DNA from: DATFQE01 sp963739085
GTDB lineage: Bacteria; Actinomycetota; Thermoleophilia; Gaiellales; Gaiellaceae
Direction: 5' to 3'
DNA length: 64,000 nucleotides
NCBI GenBank assembly: GCA_963739085.1
Contig: CAVTZA010000016.1
Span: 1-64,000, forward strand
How positions within the stretch are numbered: the first letter of the stretch is position 1; every line of letters begins with the position of its first letter. Below the pieces are notes generated by a model, which was not told the DNA's origin, searched no databases, and saw only the letters and a program-made list of their open reading frames with translations. Shown piece after piece: positions 8,821 to 18,300 of the stretch. The translations under genes and the position numbers were made by a program.

Positions 8821-9645
8821 TCAGCGCCTCGTGCTGCTACCCGCCCTCCTAAGGACGAGCTCGGTCGCCTCCGGTCGCGCGAAGAAGCGGAACGGCACGA
8901 ACGTGGTACCCAGGCCCGGCGAGACGTGGAGGACGCCGCCCGGCCGGCGGTACACACCGCTGGTATAGCGCGCCGTCGGATGCGCGAGCCGCAGCTTCCC
9001 GCCCGGGTAGGGGATGCAGATCTGGCCGTCGTGCATGTGCCCGGCCAGGACGAGGTCGAAGGCCCCCTCCGGAAGGTCGTCCACGACCTGCGGGAAGTGG
9101 CAGAGGAGGATGCTGAGGTCGGCGTCGTCGGCCGCGAGCTCGCGCGGGCGCTTGCGCCGGCGCGACCAGCGCGCCCGCGGGTCGGAACCGGCCACGCGGA
9201 CGCGCTTGCCATGCAGCTCGATCACCTCGCTCTCGTCCGAGAGCAGCCGCACCGGCGTGAGGTCGGACATCTCGGTGCGCTCGGCGAACGGGTCGCGGGC
9301 GATCGCGAAATCGTGGTTGCCGAGGATCGCGAAGGACGGCTCTGGCAACCGCGCCAGCAGCAATCGCAGCCGTTCCTCGCCGGAGCCACGCGAGAGCAGG
9401 TCGCCGGTGAGGCAGACGAGGTCGGGCCGGCGCTTGGCCGTCCACTCGACCGCGCGCTCCACTGCGACGCCGCCGCGCGAGGGGAGCCCGAGGTGGAAGT
9501 CGGAGAGGTGCGCGACCCGCAGGCCGTCGAGCTTGGCCGGCAGCCCGGCAATCGGCACGTCGAGCGTGCGCAGTCGCACCCAGCCGGCCTCGAACCAGCC
9601 CCAGGCGATGGCGGCCGCCGCCGCGCCTGCAAGCGGCTTGATCAG
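8821..9645 (-). CDS. Membrane-anchored metallophosphoesterase
   Basis: A calcineurin-like phosphoesterase of the YkuE/YaeI type. Metal-binding motifs appear in order: HLSDFHLG, LTGDLLSRG, ILGNHDFA, LLCHFPQ and LVLAGHMHDGQI. The conserved N-terminal section of the family (a hydrophobic anchor followed by WFEAGWVRLRTLDVPI) lies upstream of GTG 9579, and no ATG, GTG or TTG is available there. The only start that includes it is CTG 9645, which overlaps the TGA of the preceding gene (CTGA). I therefore prefer CTG 9645 (274 aa). The substrate is unknown; relatives act on lipid or nucleotide phosphates at the membrane. Confidence 0.8.
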   Translation of the reverse strand: MIKPLAGAAAAAIAWGWFEAGWVRLRTLDVPIAGLPAKLDGLRVAHLSDFHLGLPSRGGVAVERAVEWTAKRRPDLVCLTGDLLSRGSGEERLRLLLARLPEPSFAILGNHDFAIARDPFAERTEMSDLTPVRLLSDESEVIELHGKRVRVAGSDPRARWSRRRKRPRELAADDADLSILLCHFPQVVDDLPEGAFDLVLAGHMHDGQICIPYPGGKLRLAHPTARYTSGVYRRPGGVLHVSPGLGTTFVPFRFFARPEATELVLRRAGSSTRR

Positions 9646-10526
9646 ACGCTCAGCTTCTCGTCAACGGGCGCGACCGACACCACGTGCCGCTTGAAGCGCA
9701 GCTCCGAGGCCTCGAGCCCGGCGGCGACGCCGATCAGCTGCGAGAGGTGCAGGATCGGCATCTGGAAGTCCTTGCCCGTGGCAGCCTTGAGCTTGGACTG
9801 CCACGCGTCGAGCGAGAGGTGGCAGAGCGGGCACGGTGTGACGATCGCGTCGGCGCCTGCCTCGGACGCCTGCTCGAGCGGCTGGATCAGCTCGGCCAGG
9901 GCGGTGTCCTCGCGCGCCTGGATGATCGGGAACCCGCAGCACTTGATCTTGGCGGGATAGTCGATCGCCTCCCCGCCGCAGGCTTCGATGATCGCCTCGA
10001 GCGACTGCGGCTTGTCGGGATCCTCGAAGCCGAGCACCTTCGACGGCCGCAGGATCTGGCAGCCGTAGAACGGCGCCACCTTGAGCCCCTTGAGGCCCTT
10101 GTGCGCCGCTTCCTTCAGGCGCTCGTAGCCGTCGCCCTCTGCGATCAGCCAGAGCAGGTGCTTGACCTCCACCGCCCCCGAGTACGGCGGCGCACCGACG
10201 GCCTCGAGGTTCTGGTTCACGCGCGCGAGCAGCTCCTCGTCGTGCTTGAGCGCGAGGTTCGCCTGCCGGAGGTTGAGCGTGCAGACGTTGCAAACCGTCA
10301 TCAGCGTCTCCGAGCCCGTCTGCTCGGCATAGGCGAGGATGCGTGCGTTCAGGTGGAGGTAGTAGTCGGGCTCGGCCTCGTGGATGTCGCCGGCGCCGCA
10401 GCACGTGACCGCGTCGAGCTCGTCCAGCTCCAGCCCGACCTTGGGAGCGAGCGCCTTCGTCGAGATGTCGAGCTCCTTCGCCGAGAGCGCGGCGAGACAG
10501 CCCTTGTAGTAGGCGACCTTCTTCAC
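9642..10526 (-). CDS. CCG-domain (HdrB/SdhE-type) subunit of succinate dehydrogenase
   Basis: 294 aa with two CCG domains, each CX(n)CCGX(n)CXXC: Cys10, Cys42-Cys43, Cys79-x2-Cys82 in the first; the second includes CCGFPII and CPLC. These bind a special [4Fe-4S] cluster in heterodisulfide reductase HdrB and in type E succinate:quinone reductases, where this subunit replaces the haem-bearing membrane anchor. It starts one base after the sdhB stop in the order sdhA-sdhB-this gene, so it is most likely the third Sdh subunit (SdhE, formerly SdhC of type E). No membrane helix is seen. A dedicated small anchor SdhF was not found. Confidence 0.85.
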   Translation of the reverse strand: MKKVAYYKGCLAALSAKELDISTKALAPKVGLELDELDAVTCCGAGDIHEAEPDYYLHLNARILAYAEQTGSETLMTVCNVCTLNLRQANLALKHDEELLARVNQNLEAVGAPPYSGAVEVKHLLWLIAEGDGYERLKEAAHKGLKGLKVAPFYGCQILRPSKVLGFEDPDKPQSLEAIIEACGGEAIDYPAKIKCCGFPIIQAREDTALAELIQPLEQASEAGADAIVTPCPLCHLSLDAWQSKLKAATGKDFQMPILHLSQLIGVAAGLEASELRFKRHVVSVAPVDEKLSV

Positions 10527-10527
10527 G

Positions 10528-11562
10528 CTAGCCGTCCGCCGGCGGCGGGTCCGTGTGGTCGCCGTGCTCCGCGCGGGCGAGCGCGCGCTCCATCTGGATG
10601 ATTCCCTCGGCGCCGCGCTTGCCCTGCTCGAAGACGAGGTCGTGGAGCGCGCGGGCTTCGTCGACCCGGGCGGCGACGTGCGGCGGGAACGGCGGCGGCA
10701 CCTTGCCCTTGCGTGCGAGGCCGAGCGCGAAGCCAGTCTGCTTCACCGCGGCCACGATCCCCTGCGTCTTCGGCACGAGCTCGGTCTCGCGGAGCCACCC
10801 GGTCGTCTTCGCCGAGGTGACGAACCACTTGGCGTGCTTCGCGCCCATGTCGTGGTCGATCCCCTGCGCGACCGACTCGGCGCCGAGCTTCGCGATCGCA
10901 TCGCGTGGGTCGACGCCCTTCGGGCAGCGCTCGTTGCAGAAGTAGCATCGGGTGCAGTCCCAGATGCCGTGCTCGTCGTTGTACTGCACGAGGCGCTCGA
11001 CCTGGTTGCCCTCGCGCGGGTCGCCGACGAAGCGGAAGCCCTTGGCCAGCGCGGCCGGCCCGAGGAACGCGGGGTCGGCCTCCATCGAGTTGCACTCGCT
11101 GACGCAGCAGCCGCACATGATGCAGAGCGACTCCTTCTGGATCGCGTTCATCTGCTGCTGCGACACGATCCGCTCCTTCTCGGAGATCTCGTCGTAGCCG
11201 GGATCGAGCCACGGCTTGACCGAGCGGATCTTGTTCCAGAAGGGCCCCATGTCGACCACGAGGTCCTTCACGATCGGCAGGTTGCCCATCGCCGAGATGA
11301 CCGGCACGTGGCCGGCCTCCACGATCGGCTGCATGCGCTCCTTGCACGCGAGCACCGCCCGGCCGTCCATGCGCATCCCGCACGAGCCGCAGATCATCAT
11401 GCGGCAGCTCTTGCGGAATGCGAGCGTCCCGTCGTGCTTGTCCTTGATGATGTCGAGCACGTCGAGCAGGCACGCCCACTCGGGAGCGTCGACCTCGAAC
11501 TCCTCGAGCTTGCGCTCGCCGCTGCGCGAGTCGTAGCGCCAGATCTTCAGAGCAACGTCCAC
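10528..11562 (-). CDS. sdhB: Succinate dehydrogenase iron-sulfur subunit
   Basis: Carries electrons from SdhA's FAD to the quinone side. The N-terminal 2Fe-2S domain has Cys53, Cys58, Cys61 and Cys73 (CRMMICGSCG...C). The C-terminal domain has CIMCGCCVSEC and CTRCYFCNERCP for the 4Fe-4S and 3Fe-4S (or second 4Fe-4S) clusters. The protein is 344 aa, against about 240 for classical SdhB; the extra ~90 residues after the last cluster are Lys/Ala/Glu-rich helices (AARVDEARALHDLVFEQGKR), as in some type E enzymes. GTG 11562 follows the sdhA stop directly. Confidence 0.95.
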   Translation of the reverse strand: MDVALKIWRYDSRSGERKLEEFEVDAPEWACLLDVLDIIKDKHDGTLAFRKSCRMMICGSCGMRMDGRAVLACKERMQPIVEAGHVPVISAMGNLPIVKDLVVDMGPFWNKIRSVKPWLDPGYDEISEKERIVSQQQMNAIQKESLCIMCGCCVSECNSMEADPAFLGPAALAKGFRFVGDPREGNQVERLVQYNDEHGIWDCTRCYFCNERCPKGVDPRDAIAKLGAESVAQGIDHDMGAKHAKWFVTSAKTTGWLRETELVPKTQGIVAAVKQTGFALGLARKGKVPPPFPPHVAARVDEARALHDLVFEQGKRGAEGIIQMERALARAEHGDHTDPPPADG

Positions 11563-13245
11563 CTAGTAGGTCCTCTCCTGTGGCAGGTACTTGGTAAAGG
11601 TGACGGGCTTCCAGTCGAGCTCGATCTTGCCGTCGACGAGGCGGGTCAGCGTGTGCTTGAGGTAGTTCTCGTCGTCGCGGTCGGGGTAGTCGTGGGGCCG
11701 GGCATGGGCACCCCGGCTCTCCTTGCGCTCGATGCCGGCGGGGATCATGCACTCGGCAAGGTCGAGCAGGAAGCCGAGCTCGAGCGCCTGGGTGACGTCG
11801 TTGTTGAAGAGCGTGCCCTTGTCCTCGACGACCACGTTCTCGTAGCGGTCGCGCAGCTTGGCGACGATCTTTCCCTGCTTCTTCATCTGGTCCTCGCGTC
11901 GGAAGACGCCGAAGTTCTCGTGCATCGAGGATGCGAGCTCGTCGCGGATCGCCCAGGGCCGTTCGCCCTTCGTCCGCTTGAGCAGTGCCTTGAGCTCGCG
12001 CTCGGCGTCCGTCTGCTGGGACTCGGGCACCGCGACCGTCGTGTGTGTCAGCGCCCAGTCGGCCGCGTGCTGCCCGACGCGGCGGCCGTAGGTGATCGTC
12101 TCCATGAGCGCGTTGCCGCCGAGCCGGTTCGCGCCGTGCACCGACACGCATGCGCACTCGCCGACAGCGTAGAGGCCGGTCAGCTCCGTCTGGCCCCAGA
12201 CGTCCGTGTCAACGCCGCCCATGTGGTAGTGCGCTCCCGGCCGAACCGGGATGGGCTCGTGGATCGGGTCGATCAGGGCGTAGGTCATCGACAGCTCGCG
12301 CGTCCCGTGCAGGCGCTCGATGATCCGCTCGGCGCCGAGATGCCTCAGGTCGAGGAGGACGCTGCCGTCCACGCCACGCCCCTCGTCGATCTCGGTCTGC
12401 TCGGCGCGCGAGATGACGTCGCGGCTCGCCAGCTCCATGGCATTCGGCGCGTAGTCCTTCAGGAAGCGCTCGCCCTCGGAGTTGAGCAGGTACGCGCCCT
12501 CGCCGCGGCACCCTTCCGTGATCAGGATCCCCGTCGGCGACAGCGTCGTCGGATGGAACTGCATCATCTCCATGTCCTTGAGCGGCACGCCCGCCTGGAG
12601 CGCGAGCGACATCCCGTCGCCGGTGCACGCATAGGCGTTCGTCGTGCCGACGTAGAGGCGGCCGGCGCCGCCGGTGGCGAGCACGACGGTCTTGGCGCCG
12701 ATCGTCTTGATGCCGCCGTTGAGCACATCCCAGGCGATCACGCCCTGGCAGCGGTCGTCGTCGACGACGAGCTTCCACGCGAAGTACTCCTCGTAGGCCG
12801 GGATGTCGCGCTTCATCACCTGCTCGTAGAGCACGTGGACGAGCACGTGGCCGGTGATGTCCGCCGCGTAGGCCGTCCGGGGCTCGCCGGCGGCGCCGAA
12901 GGGCCGCTGGGCGATGCGGCCGTCGTCGGTGCGCGAGAAGACGGCGCCCCAGTTTTCGAGCTGGTAGACGTCGTCGGGCGCCTCCCAGCAGAGGATCTCG
13001 ATCGAGTCCTGGTCGCCGAGGTAGTCCGATCCTTTGACGGTGTCGAACGTGTGCTTCTCGGGGTCGTCCTCGGACGCGTTCCCGAGCGCTGCGTTGATGC
13101 CGCCCTCGGCCGCCCCGGAGTGGCTGCGGACGGGGTGGATCTTCGAGAGAAGCGCGACGTCGGCACCCGAGTCGTGTGCCTCGATTGCGGCGCGCATCCC
13201 GGCGCAGCCGGCACCAACGACGAGCACGTCGTGTACGGCTTCCAC
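11563..13245 (-). CDS. sdhA: Succinate dehydrogenase flavoprotein subunit
   Basis: Oxidises succinate to fumarate in the TCA cycle. The FAD site is VLVVGAGCAGMRAAIEA at the N-terminus. The covalent-FAD His lies in RSHSGAAEGGINAALG. Active-site motifs are QFHPTTL, GCRGEGAYLLN and HYHMGGV, then GLYAVGECACVSVHGANRLGGN. 560 aa, normal length. First gene of the sdhA-sdhB-CCG operon on the minus strand. The 178 bases upstream hold two strong hairpins that probably end the preceding transcript. Confidence 0.96.
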   Translation of the reverse strand: MEAVHDVLVVGAGCAGMRAAIEAHDSGADVALLSKIHPVRSHSGAAEGGINAALGNASEDDPEKHTFDTVKGSDYLGDQDSIEILCWEAPDDVYQLENWGAVFSRTDDGRIAQRPFGAAGEPRTAYAADITGHVLVHVLYEQVMKRDIPAYEEYFAWKLVVDDDRCQGVIAWDVLNGGIKTIGAKTVVLATGGAGRLYVGTTNAYACTGDGMSLALQAGVPLKDMEMMQFHPTTLSPTGILITEGCRGEGAYLLNSEGERFLKDYAPNAMELASRDVISRAEQTEIDEGRGVDGSVLLDLRHLGAERIIERLHGTRELSMTYALIDPIHEPIPVRPGAHYHMGGVDTDVWGQTELTGLYAVGECACVSVHGANRLGGNALMETITYGRRVGQHAADWALTHTTVAVPESQQTDAERELKALLKRTKGERPWAIRDELASSMHENFGVFRREDQMKKQGKIVAKLRDRYENVVVEDKGTLFNNDVTQALELGFLLDLAECMIPAGIERKESRGAHARPHDYPDRDDENYLKHTLTRLVDGKIELDWKPVTFTKYLPQERTY

Positions 13246-13311
13246 TGCGAAGGACGCTACCTGAACGACTTCGTGTGAGGCGTCGTTACAAACTGTGCGT
13301 GAGAGCGCTTG

Positions 13312-13408
13312 GCGGCGGCGATCGCTCGGCGGACAGTCCGGGCGATCGCCGCCGCTGCCGGAGCGCTCAGTGCGAGCAGGAGGGCAGCGGCAAGCGCCGC
13401 CCTCCTGC
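13312..13408. terminator. Two consecutive strong hairpins between the PASTA gene and sdhA
   Basis: The first hairpin pairs 13312-13325 with 13342-13355: perfect 14-base arms GCGGCGGCGATCGC/GCGATCGCCGCCGC around a 16-base loop. The second pairs 13376-13385 with 13399-13408: 10-base arms GCAGGAGGGC/GCCCTCCTGC. Neither is followed by a T-run on either strand. They lie after the stop of the secreted PASTA protein and before sdhA, so transcription termination or mRNA 3'-end protection is the likely role. Confidence 0.55.
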
Positions 13409-13423
13409 TGGTGGTCGCCGTGC

Positions 13424-15088
13424 TCAGCGCTTCTTGCCTCGGCTCAGCACGAGGCTGACCTTGGCGCCGGCCCTGAGCCTGGCGCCCGCGCGAGGCGCCT
13501 GGGCGACGACCCGACCGCGGGCGACGGAGGCCGAGTAGACGCGCCGCACCCGACCGGTAGCGCAGCCGCGGCGACGAATCGCCCGGCGGGCCGCCGCCAT
13601 CGTCTTCGACTTGACGTTGGGGACGACACAGCGCCTGGCCGTGCGAACCCTCGACGTGGCATCCGACGTGGCACCGGCCAAGCCGCCGGGGTTGGTCGCC
13701 GTGACCACCACTCGGAGCCGTTTCCCCAGGTGCGCGGCGGTGACGCGAATGACCGGAGCCGCCTCGCCCGGAAGATCCGAGCAGACGACCTCGACCGCGT
13801 CACAGGCCTGCCATTGGTAGGTCAGCGACAGCGGCCCGGTCCCGCTCCACTCCCCCGCAGTCGTGACCAGAATCGAGCCCGGGCGCGCCGGGCCACTCAC
13901 CATCGGCACCGTCACGTTGATCGGCGGTGCCGCCGCGACCGGCGGCGTGGTGCCTGAGAACTCGACCGTCGTTCCCGCAGCGCTGGTCGCCGTCACACGG
14001 ACGAAGAACCTCCAGCCCACGTCGCCGCTCGAGAGCCTGTACGTGCTCGACGCGGCGCCCGGAATGAGCTCGCAGCGCTCGAAGTCGCGGTCACAGCGCC
14101 CCCATGTACGAGCGAGCGTGACGGGCAAGCCGCTGACCCAGACACCGTCCGAGGCCGACAGGGTTTCGCCGTCGCGTGGAACGCCGGAGATACTGGGATG
14201 GGTAGTCGCATAGGGGGGCTCGGGCGGCGGGGCGTTCCGGTTCCAGACCAGAGTGAACTCACCGGTCGCGCCCTCGAACCCGGCGACTGCCACGGAATAG
14301 ACCGTCCCGGCCGTCGCCTCGAAGCTGACCCTGCTCGACAGGCCGCAGGCATCGTCGTTGCTCGCGACTTCGGTGAGCTGCGCCAACTGAGAGCCTGTGT
14401 AGACAGCGAGCACGCTGTCATAGCTCGCCCCGCAGGTCTCGAACGTCGCCCAACCGCTCGACGGGGCCGTCCACCTGTACCAGACCGACGAATAGCCGTA
14501 CCCGTCGAAATGATCCGGCTCGTCCGCCTCCATCGACGCGCCCGTGGTGAGCCCCGCACTGCTCCCTGCGTCACCGGCGACCCCGACGGCGTCGTCGAAG
14601 TCGTCGTTCGGGGGCGAGAGGCGAAGGTCGAGCTCGACGTCACCCGAGTCGCCGCCCACGCCGTCGACCGCGATTCGATATGTCGCGCCGACGGCCGCCT
14701 GGAACGTGACCCTGCTCTGCGAGCCGCAGGCGTTGTCGTTGGCGGCCACCTGGGTGAGCGCGTCCACGGCTGCGCCGGTGTACACCGCGAGGACCGTGTC
14801 CAGCATTGGAGTCGCACAGGTGGACACGGTGGTGCGACCCGCGGCCGGGGCGGTCCACTCGTACCAGATCGAGGCACCGCCGGCCTCGCCAGCGTGGTTC
14901 GGCTCACCGGGCTCCTTCGTGGCCTGGTCGTTGCTGCCCGAGACGAACAGCTGCCGACCGGACAGCGTTTGGGCGGCCGAGAATGCGTCGTTGGCGGGTG
15001 CGGCGCGCGCGGGACCGCTCAGCCAACAGGCACCGGCGACAGCAAGGAAGGCGATTGCGACGCGCGCCGAGATCGTCGGGTTCAACAT
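13424..15088 (-). CDS. Secreted multi-domain protein: two PPC-like domains, two Ig-like domains, C-terminal PASTA domain
   Basis: 554 aa. A signal peptide (residues 1-30, ending GPARAAPANDAF) is followed by two homologous beta-sandwich repeats, about 32-155 and 158-280. Each has SIWYEWTAP/SVWYRWTAP, LAVYTG and an NDNACG/NDDACG motif; this resembles bacterial pre-peptidase C-terminal domains. Two Ig-like modules with RTWGRCD and TYQWQACD follow to about 470. The end (CVVPNVKSKTMAAARRAIRR) is a PASTA domain, which binds peptidoglycan stem peptides in kinases and PBPs; here there is no catalytic domain. An extracellular wall-associated role is inferred. AGAGGAGAAACCC precedes ATG, a good ribosome site. 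Confidence 0.7.
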   Translation of the reverse strand: MLNPTISARVAIAFLAVAGACWLSGPARAAPANDAFSAAQTLSGRQLFVSGSNDQATKEPGEPNHAGEAGGASIWYEWTAPAAGRTTVSTCATPMLDTVLAVYTGAAVDALTQVAANDNACGSQSRVTFQAAVGATYRIAVDGVGGDSGDVELDLRLSPPNDDFDDAVGVAGDAGSSAGLTTGASMEADEPDHFDGYGYSSVWYRWTAPSSGWATFETCGASYDSVLAVYTGSQLAQLTEVASNDDACGLSSRVSFEATAGTVYSVAVAGFEGATGEFTLVWNRNAPPPEPPYATTHPSISGVPRDGETLSASDGVWVSGLPVTLARTWGRCDRDFERCELIPGAASSTYRLSSGDVGWRFFVRVTATSAAGTTVEFSGTTPPVAAAPPINVTVPMVSGPARPGSILVTTAGEWSGTGPLSLTYQWQACDAVEVVCSDLPGEAAPVIRVTAAHLGKRLRVVVTATNPGGLAGATSDATSRVRTARRCVVPNVKSKTMAAARRAIRRRGCATGRVRRVYSASVARGRVVAQAPRAGARLRAGAKVSLVLSRGKKR

Positions 15089-15279
15089 GGGTTTCTCCTC
15101 TCACTGGGTTGCGCCACCACCCAAGGCACGGACGAGGACGGCGCGTGCTGCGCGCTGCGGAACCCCTCCGCTTCCCAGTGAGGCTCGTGGCCCTCTCGAC
15201 GAAAGGCCTCGACCACTGCCAGGTAGCGGCCCGCCTCGGCCGCAAGCAGCGTCCCGTCCGCTGTCTCGGGTGGTTGCAT
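15082..15279 (-). CDS. Possible small protein upstream of the PASTA gene
   Basis: 65 aa from ATG 15279, with one plausible helix (GRYLAVVEAFRREGHEPHW). The stop overlaps the start of the secreted PASTA gene, which would allow coupling. There is no Shine-Dalgarno, and the region also holds the promoter of the divergent SARP gene. I do not recognise a family. The evidence is only composition and spacing. Confidence 0.3.
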   Translation of the reverse strand: MQPPETADGTLLAAEAGRYLAVVEAFRREGHEPHWEAEGFRSAQHAPSSSVPWVVAQPSERRNPC

Positions 15280-15301
15280 GCATGTGAGGCTGAGCCGCAC
15301 C

Positions 15302-15334
15302 GCTCACACGCGACTCACACGCGGCTCACGCGCG
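15302..15334 (+). promoter_or_regulatory. Three 11-bp direct repeats: candidate SARP operator
   Basis: Three direct repeats follow one another with exactly 11-base period: GCTCACACGCG (15302-15312), ACTCACACGCG (15313-15323) and GCTCACGCGCG (15324-15334). SARP regulators bind heptamer direct repeats spaced 11 bases apart, next to the -35 region. Here the array ends 38 bases before the SARP gene's ATG, and a -10-like TAGAAA lies at 15361-15366. Autoregulation is the simplest reading. Confidence 0.55.
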
Positions 15335-15372
15335 GCCTGTACTCACCCGCCACGAGGGTGTAGAAACGCCCT

Positions 15373-18300
15373 ATGCCAACCGTCGAGGTCCGCCTGCTCG
15401 GACCGCTCGAGGTCGGCGTTTCCGATCGCCGCCTCGAGCTGCGACGCCAGAAGCAACGCGCCTTGCTTGCGCTGCTCGCCCTGCGCGCGGGCGAGGTGGT
15501 CTCCACCGACCGGCTCGTCGAAGAGCTCTGGGGCGGCGAGCCGCCCAAGGCCGCGCTCGGCTCGCTCCAGAACCTCGTCTCGGAGCTGCGCAAGGCGCTC
15601 GGCCCGGAGCTGATCGTCACGCGCCCGCCCGGCTACGTGCTCGTCCTCGATCGTGACCGTGTCGACGCGCATCGTTTCGAACGGCTCGCGGTCGCAGCGC
15701 TGGAGTCGGAGCGCCCGGATACACGGGCCGGCGCGTTGCGGGAAGCCCTGGCGCTCTGGCGCGGGCCGCCGCTGGCCGACCTCGCCTTCGAGTCGTTCGC
15801 TCAGGCTGAGATCTCGCGGCTCGACGAACTCCGGACGGGGGCGCGCGAGGAGCTGTTCGCTGCCGAACTGGAGCTCGGGCATCACGCGCGCCTCGTCGCG
15901 GAGCTGGAGGCGTTCGTCGCCGAGCATCCGCTACGGGAGCGTCCGCGCGGTCAGCTCATGCTTGCGCTCTACGGCTCCGGGCGCCAGGCGGACGCGCTCG
16001 AGGCCTACAGGCAGGCACGCGAGACGCTCGTCGAGGAGCTCGGCATCGACCCGTCGTCCGAGCTGCAGCAGCTCGAGCAGGCGATCCTGCGCCATGACTC
16101 GTCGCTCGACCGGGAGCTTCGGGCGGCACCGGTGCAGCGGGAGCCCGAGCGACGAAAGACGGTCACGCTCCTCTTCGCCGACATTGTCGACTCGACCGAG
16201 CTCGGGGTTCAGCTCGACCCGGAGGTTCTACGGAGCCTCATGAGTCGCTACTTCGAGGCCGTCAGGTCGATAGTCGACCGCCACGGCGGCATCGTCGAGA
16301 AGTTCATCGGCGACGCGGCCATGGCTGCCTTCGGCATTCCGACGTCGCACGAGGACGACGCGCTTCGTGCGGTCCGAGCCGCGAGCGAGCTCCGCACCGC
16401 GCTCGCCGGCCTCAACGCGGAGCTCGGCTCCGAACACGGCGTCGAGCTCCAGTTCAGGATCGGCGTCAACACCGGTGAGGTGCTCGTCGCCGACCCCGGC
16501 TCCGGGGAGGCGTTCGCGACTGGGAAGGCGGTCAACCTCGCGATGCGGCTTCAGCAGCACGCTGCGCCAGGCGAAATCCTGCTCGGGGAAACGACCTTCC
16601 GCCTGCTTCGCGACGTCGTCGAGGCCGAACCGGTGCCGCCGCTCGAGCTCGGCCCGCTCGGAAGGACCAGTGCGTTTCGACTGCTCGGCGTGGGCGACAT
16701 CGCCCGCCCGCTCGGCGCGGCGCCGCTCGTCGATCGGGAGGAAGAGCTCGCGTCGCTGCACGCCGCCTACACCCAGGTGCGAGACGAACGTCGAAGCCGG
16801 GTCGTGACTGTGCTCGGCGAGGCCGGTGTCGGGAAGACGCGCCTCGCGGCCGAGCTCACGAACGCGCTCCAAAGCGAGGCGACCACGCTTTCGGGGCGCT
16901 GCGTCTCGTACGGAGAGGGAGCCACCTACCTCCCACTCGCCGAGATCGTGCGTCAGGCGATCCCACGGCGAACCAAGAGGAAGGTCGCACTGCTGCTCAC
17001 GGGCGACGAGCATGCCGAGCTCGTCGCGCACCAGATCGCGCAGTTGACCGGCGAAGCCGAAGGAGCAGGAACTCCCGGAGAGGTGTTCTGGGCGGTCCGG
17101 CGGTTCCTCGAGACGATGGCGGTGGAGCGCCCGCTGATCGTGGTGCTGGAGGACGTCCACTGGGCCGAGCCGACGCTGCTCGATCTGGTCGAGTACCTCG
17201 GTGACTGGGTGTCGGAGGCGCCGCTGCTCGTGCTCTGCCTGGCGCGGCCCGAATTGGTCGAGGAACGGCCCGGTTGGGGCGGCGGCCACCAGTCGATTGC
17301 GCTCGAGGGGCTCTCGCGCGAGGAGACAGGACAGCTTGTCGGCGCGATCGCCGGCGAGCTTGGCGAGGAGCCGCGCAACCGAGTCGTCGAGACCGCCGAA
17401 GGCAACCCGCTCTTCGTCGAGCAGCTGCTGGCGTACGTGGACGAAGTCGGCCCTGACGCGCTTCGCTCGGTGCCCCCCACGGTCGAAGCGCTGCTGGCCG
17501 GACGGCTCGACCGGCTCGACTCCGACGAGCGCGGTGTGCTCGAGCGAGCGGCCGTGGCCGGCAAGGACTTCTCCCTCGAAGCCGTCCTTCATCTGTCTCC
17601 CCCCGACGAGGTCGCCGGCGTCCACGAATGCCTCTCGGGGCTCCGCCGGAAAGGGCTGTTGATCACCGTTGCCGAACGTGAGCCCGACTATCGCTTCCAC
17701 CACGCGCTCGTCAGAGACGTCGCCTACGCGGGCATCACAAAGGAACTCCGAGCGGATCTCCACGAGCGCTATTCGGCCTGGCTCGAGCGACGCACGGAGG
17801 GGGTGGACGAGATCGTCGGCTACCACCTGGAGCAGGCCCACCGGTACCGCGCCGAGCTCCGACCCAGGGATCCGAAGCTGCCGGGCCTCGCCCAACGGGC
17901 CGGAACGAGGCTCGCCGCGGCGGGAATCCGGGCGTTCAAACGAGCCGATTCACCCGCGGCGCTGAACCTGCTCGGCCGCGCAGCACCGCTCCTCGCAGAC
18001 GACGAGCCCCTGAGAGCCGAGGTCCTCTGCGAGCTCGGCGTCGTTCAGCGTTCGCTCGGCCAGCTCGACGCCGGCGCGAGGAGCTTCACCGAGGCGATCG
18101 ACGCTGCCGACGAGGCCGAGAACCGAGCTCTCGGTCTGCGAGCCCGGGTCGAGCTCGCTCACCTGCGAAGCCTCACCGACCGTGACGCCGACGTCGAGGA
18201 GCTGCTGGGACTGGCCCGCGAGGCGATTCCGCTGTTCGATGAGCTTGGAGACGACCGCGCGCTGGGCCGCGCGTGGCGTCAGATCGGGTACCTGCGCGGT

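Noticed and set aside
10555..13278. 907-codon plus-strand open frame opposite sdhAB
   Set aside because: It is the antisense shadow of sdhA and sdhB, a usual artefact of high-GC codon use.
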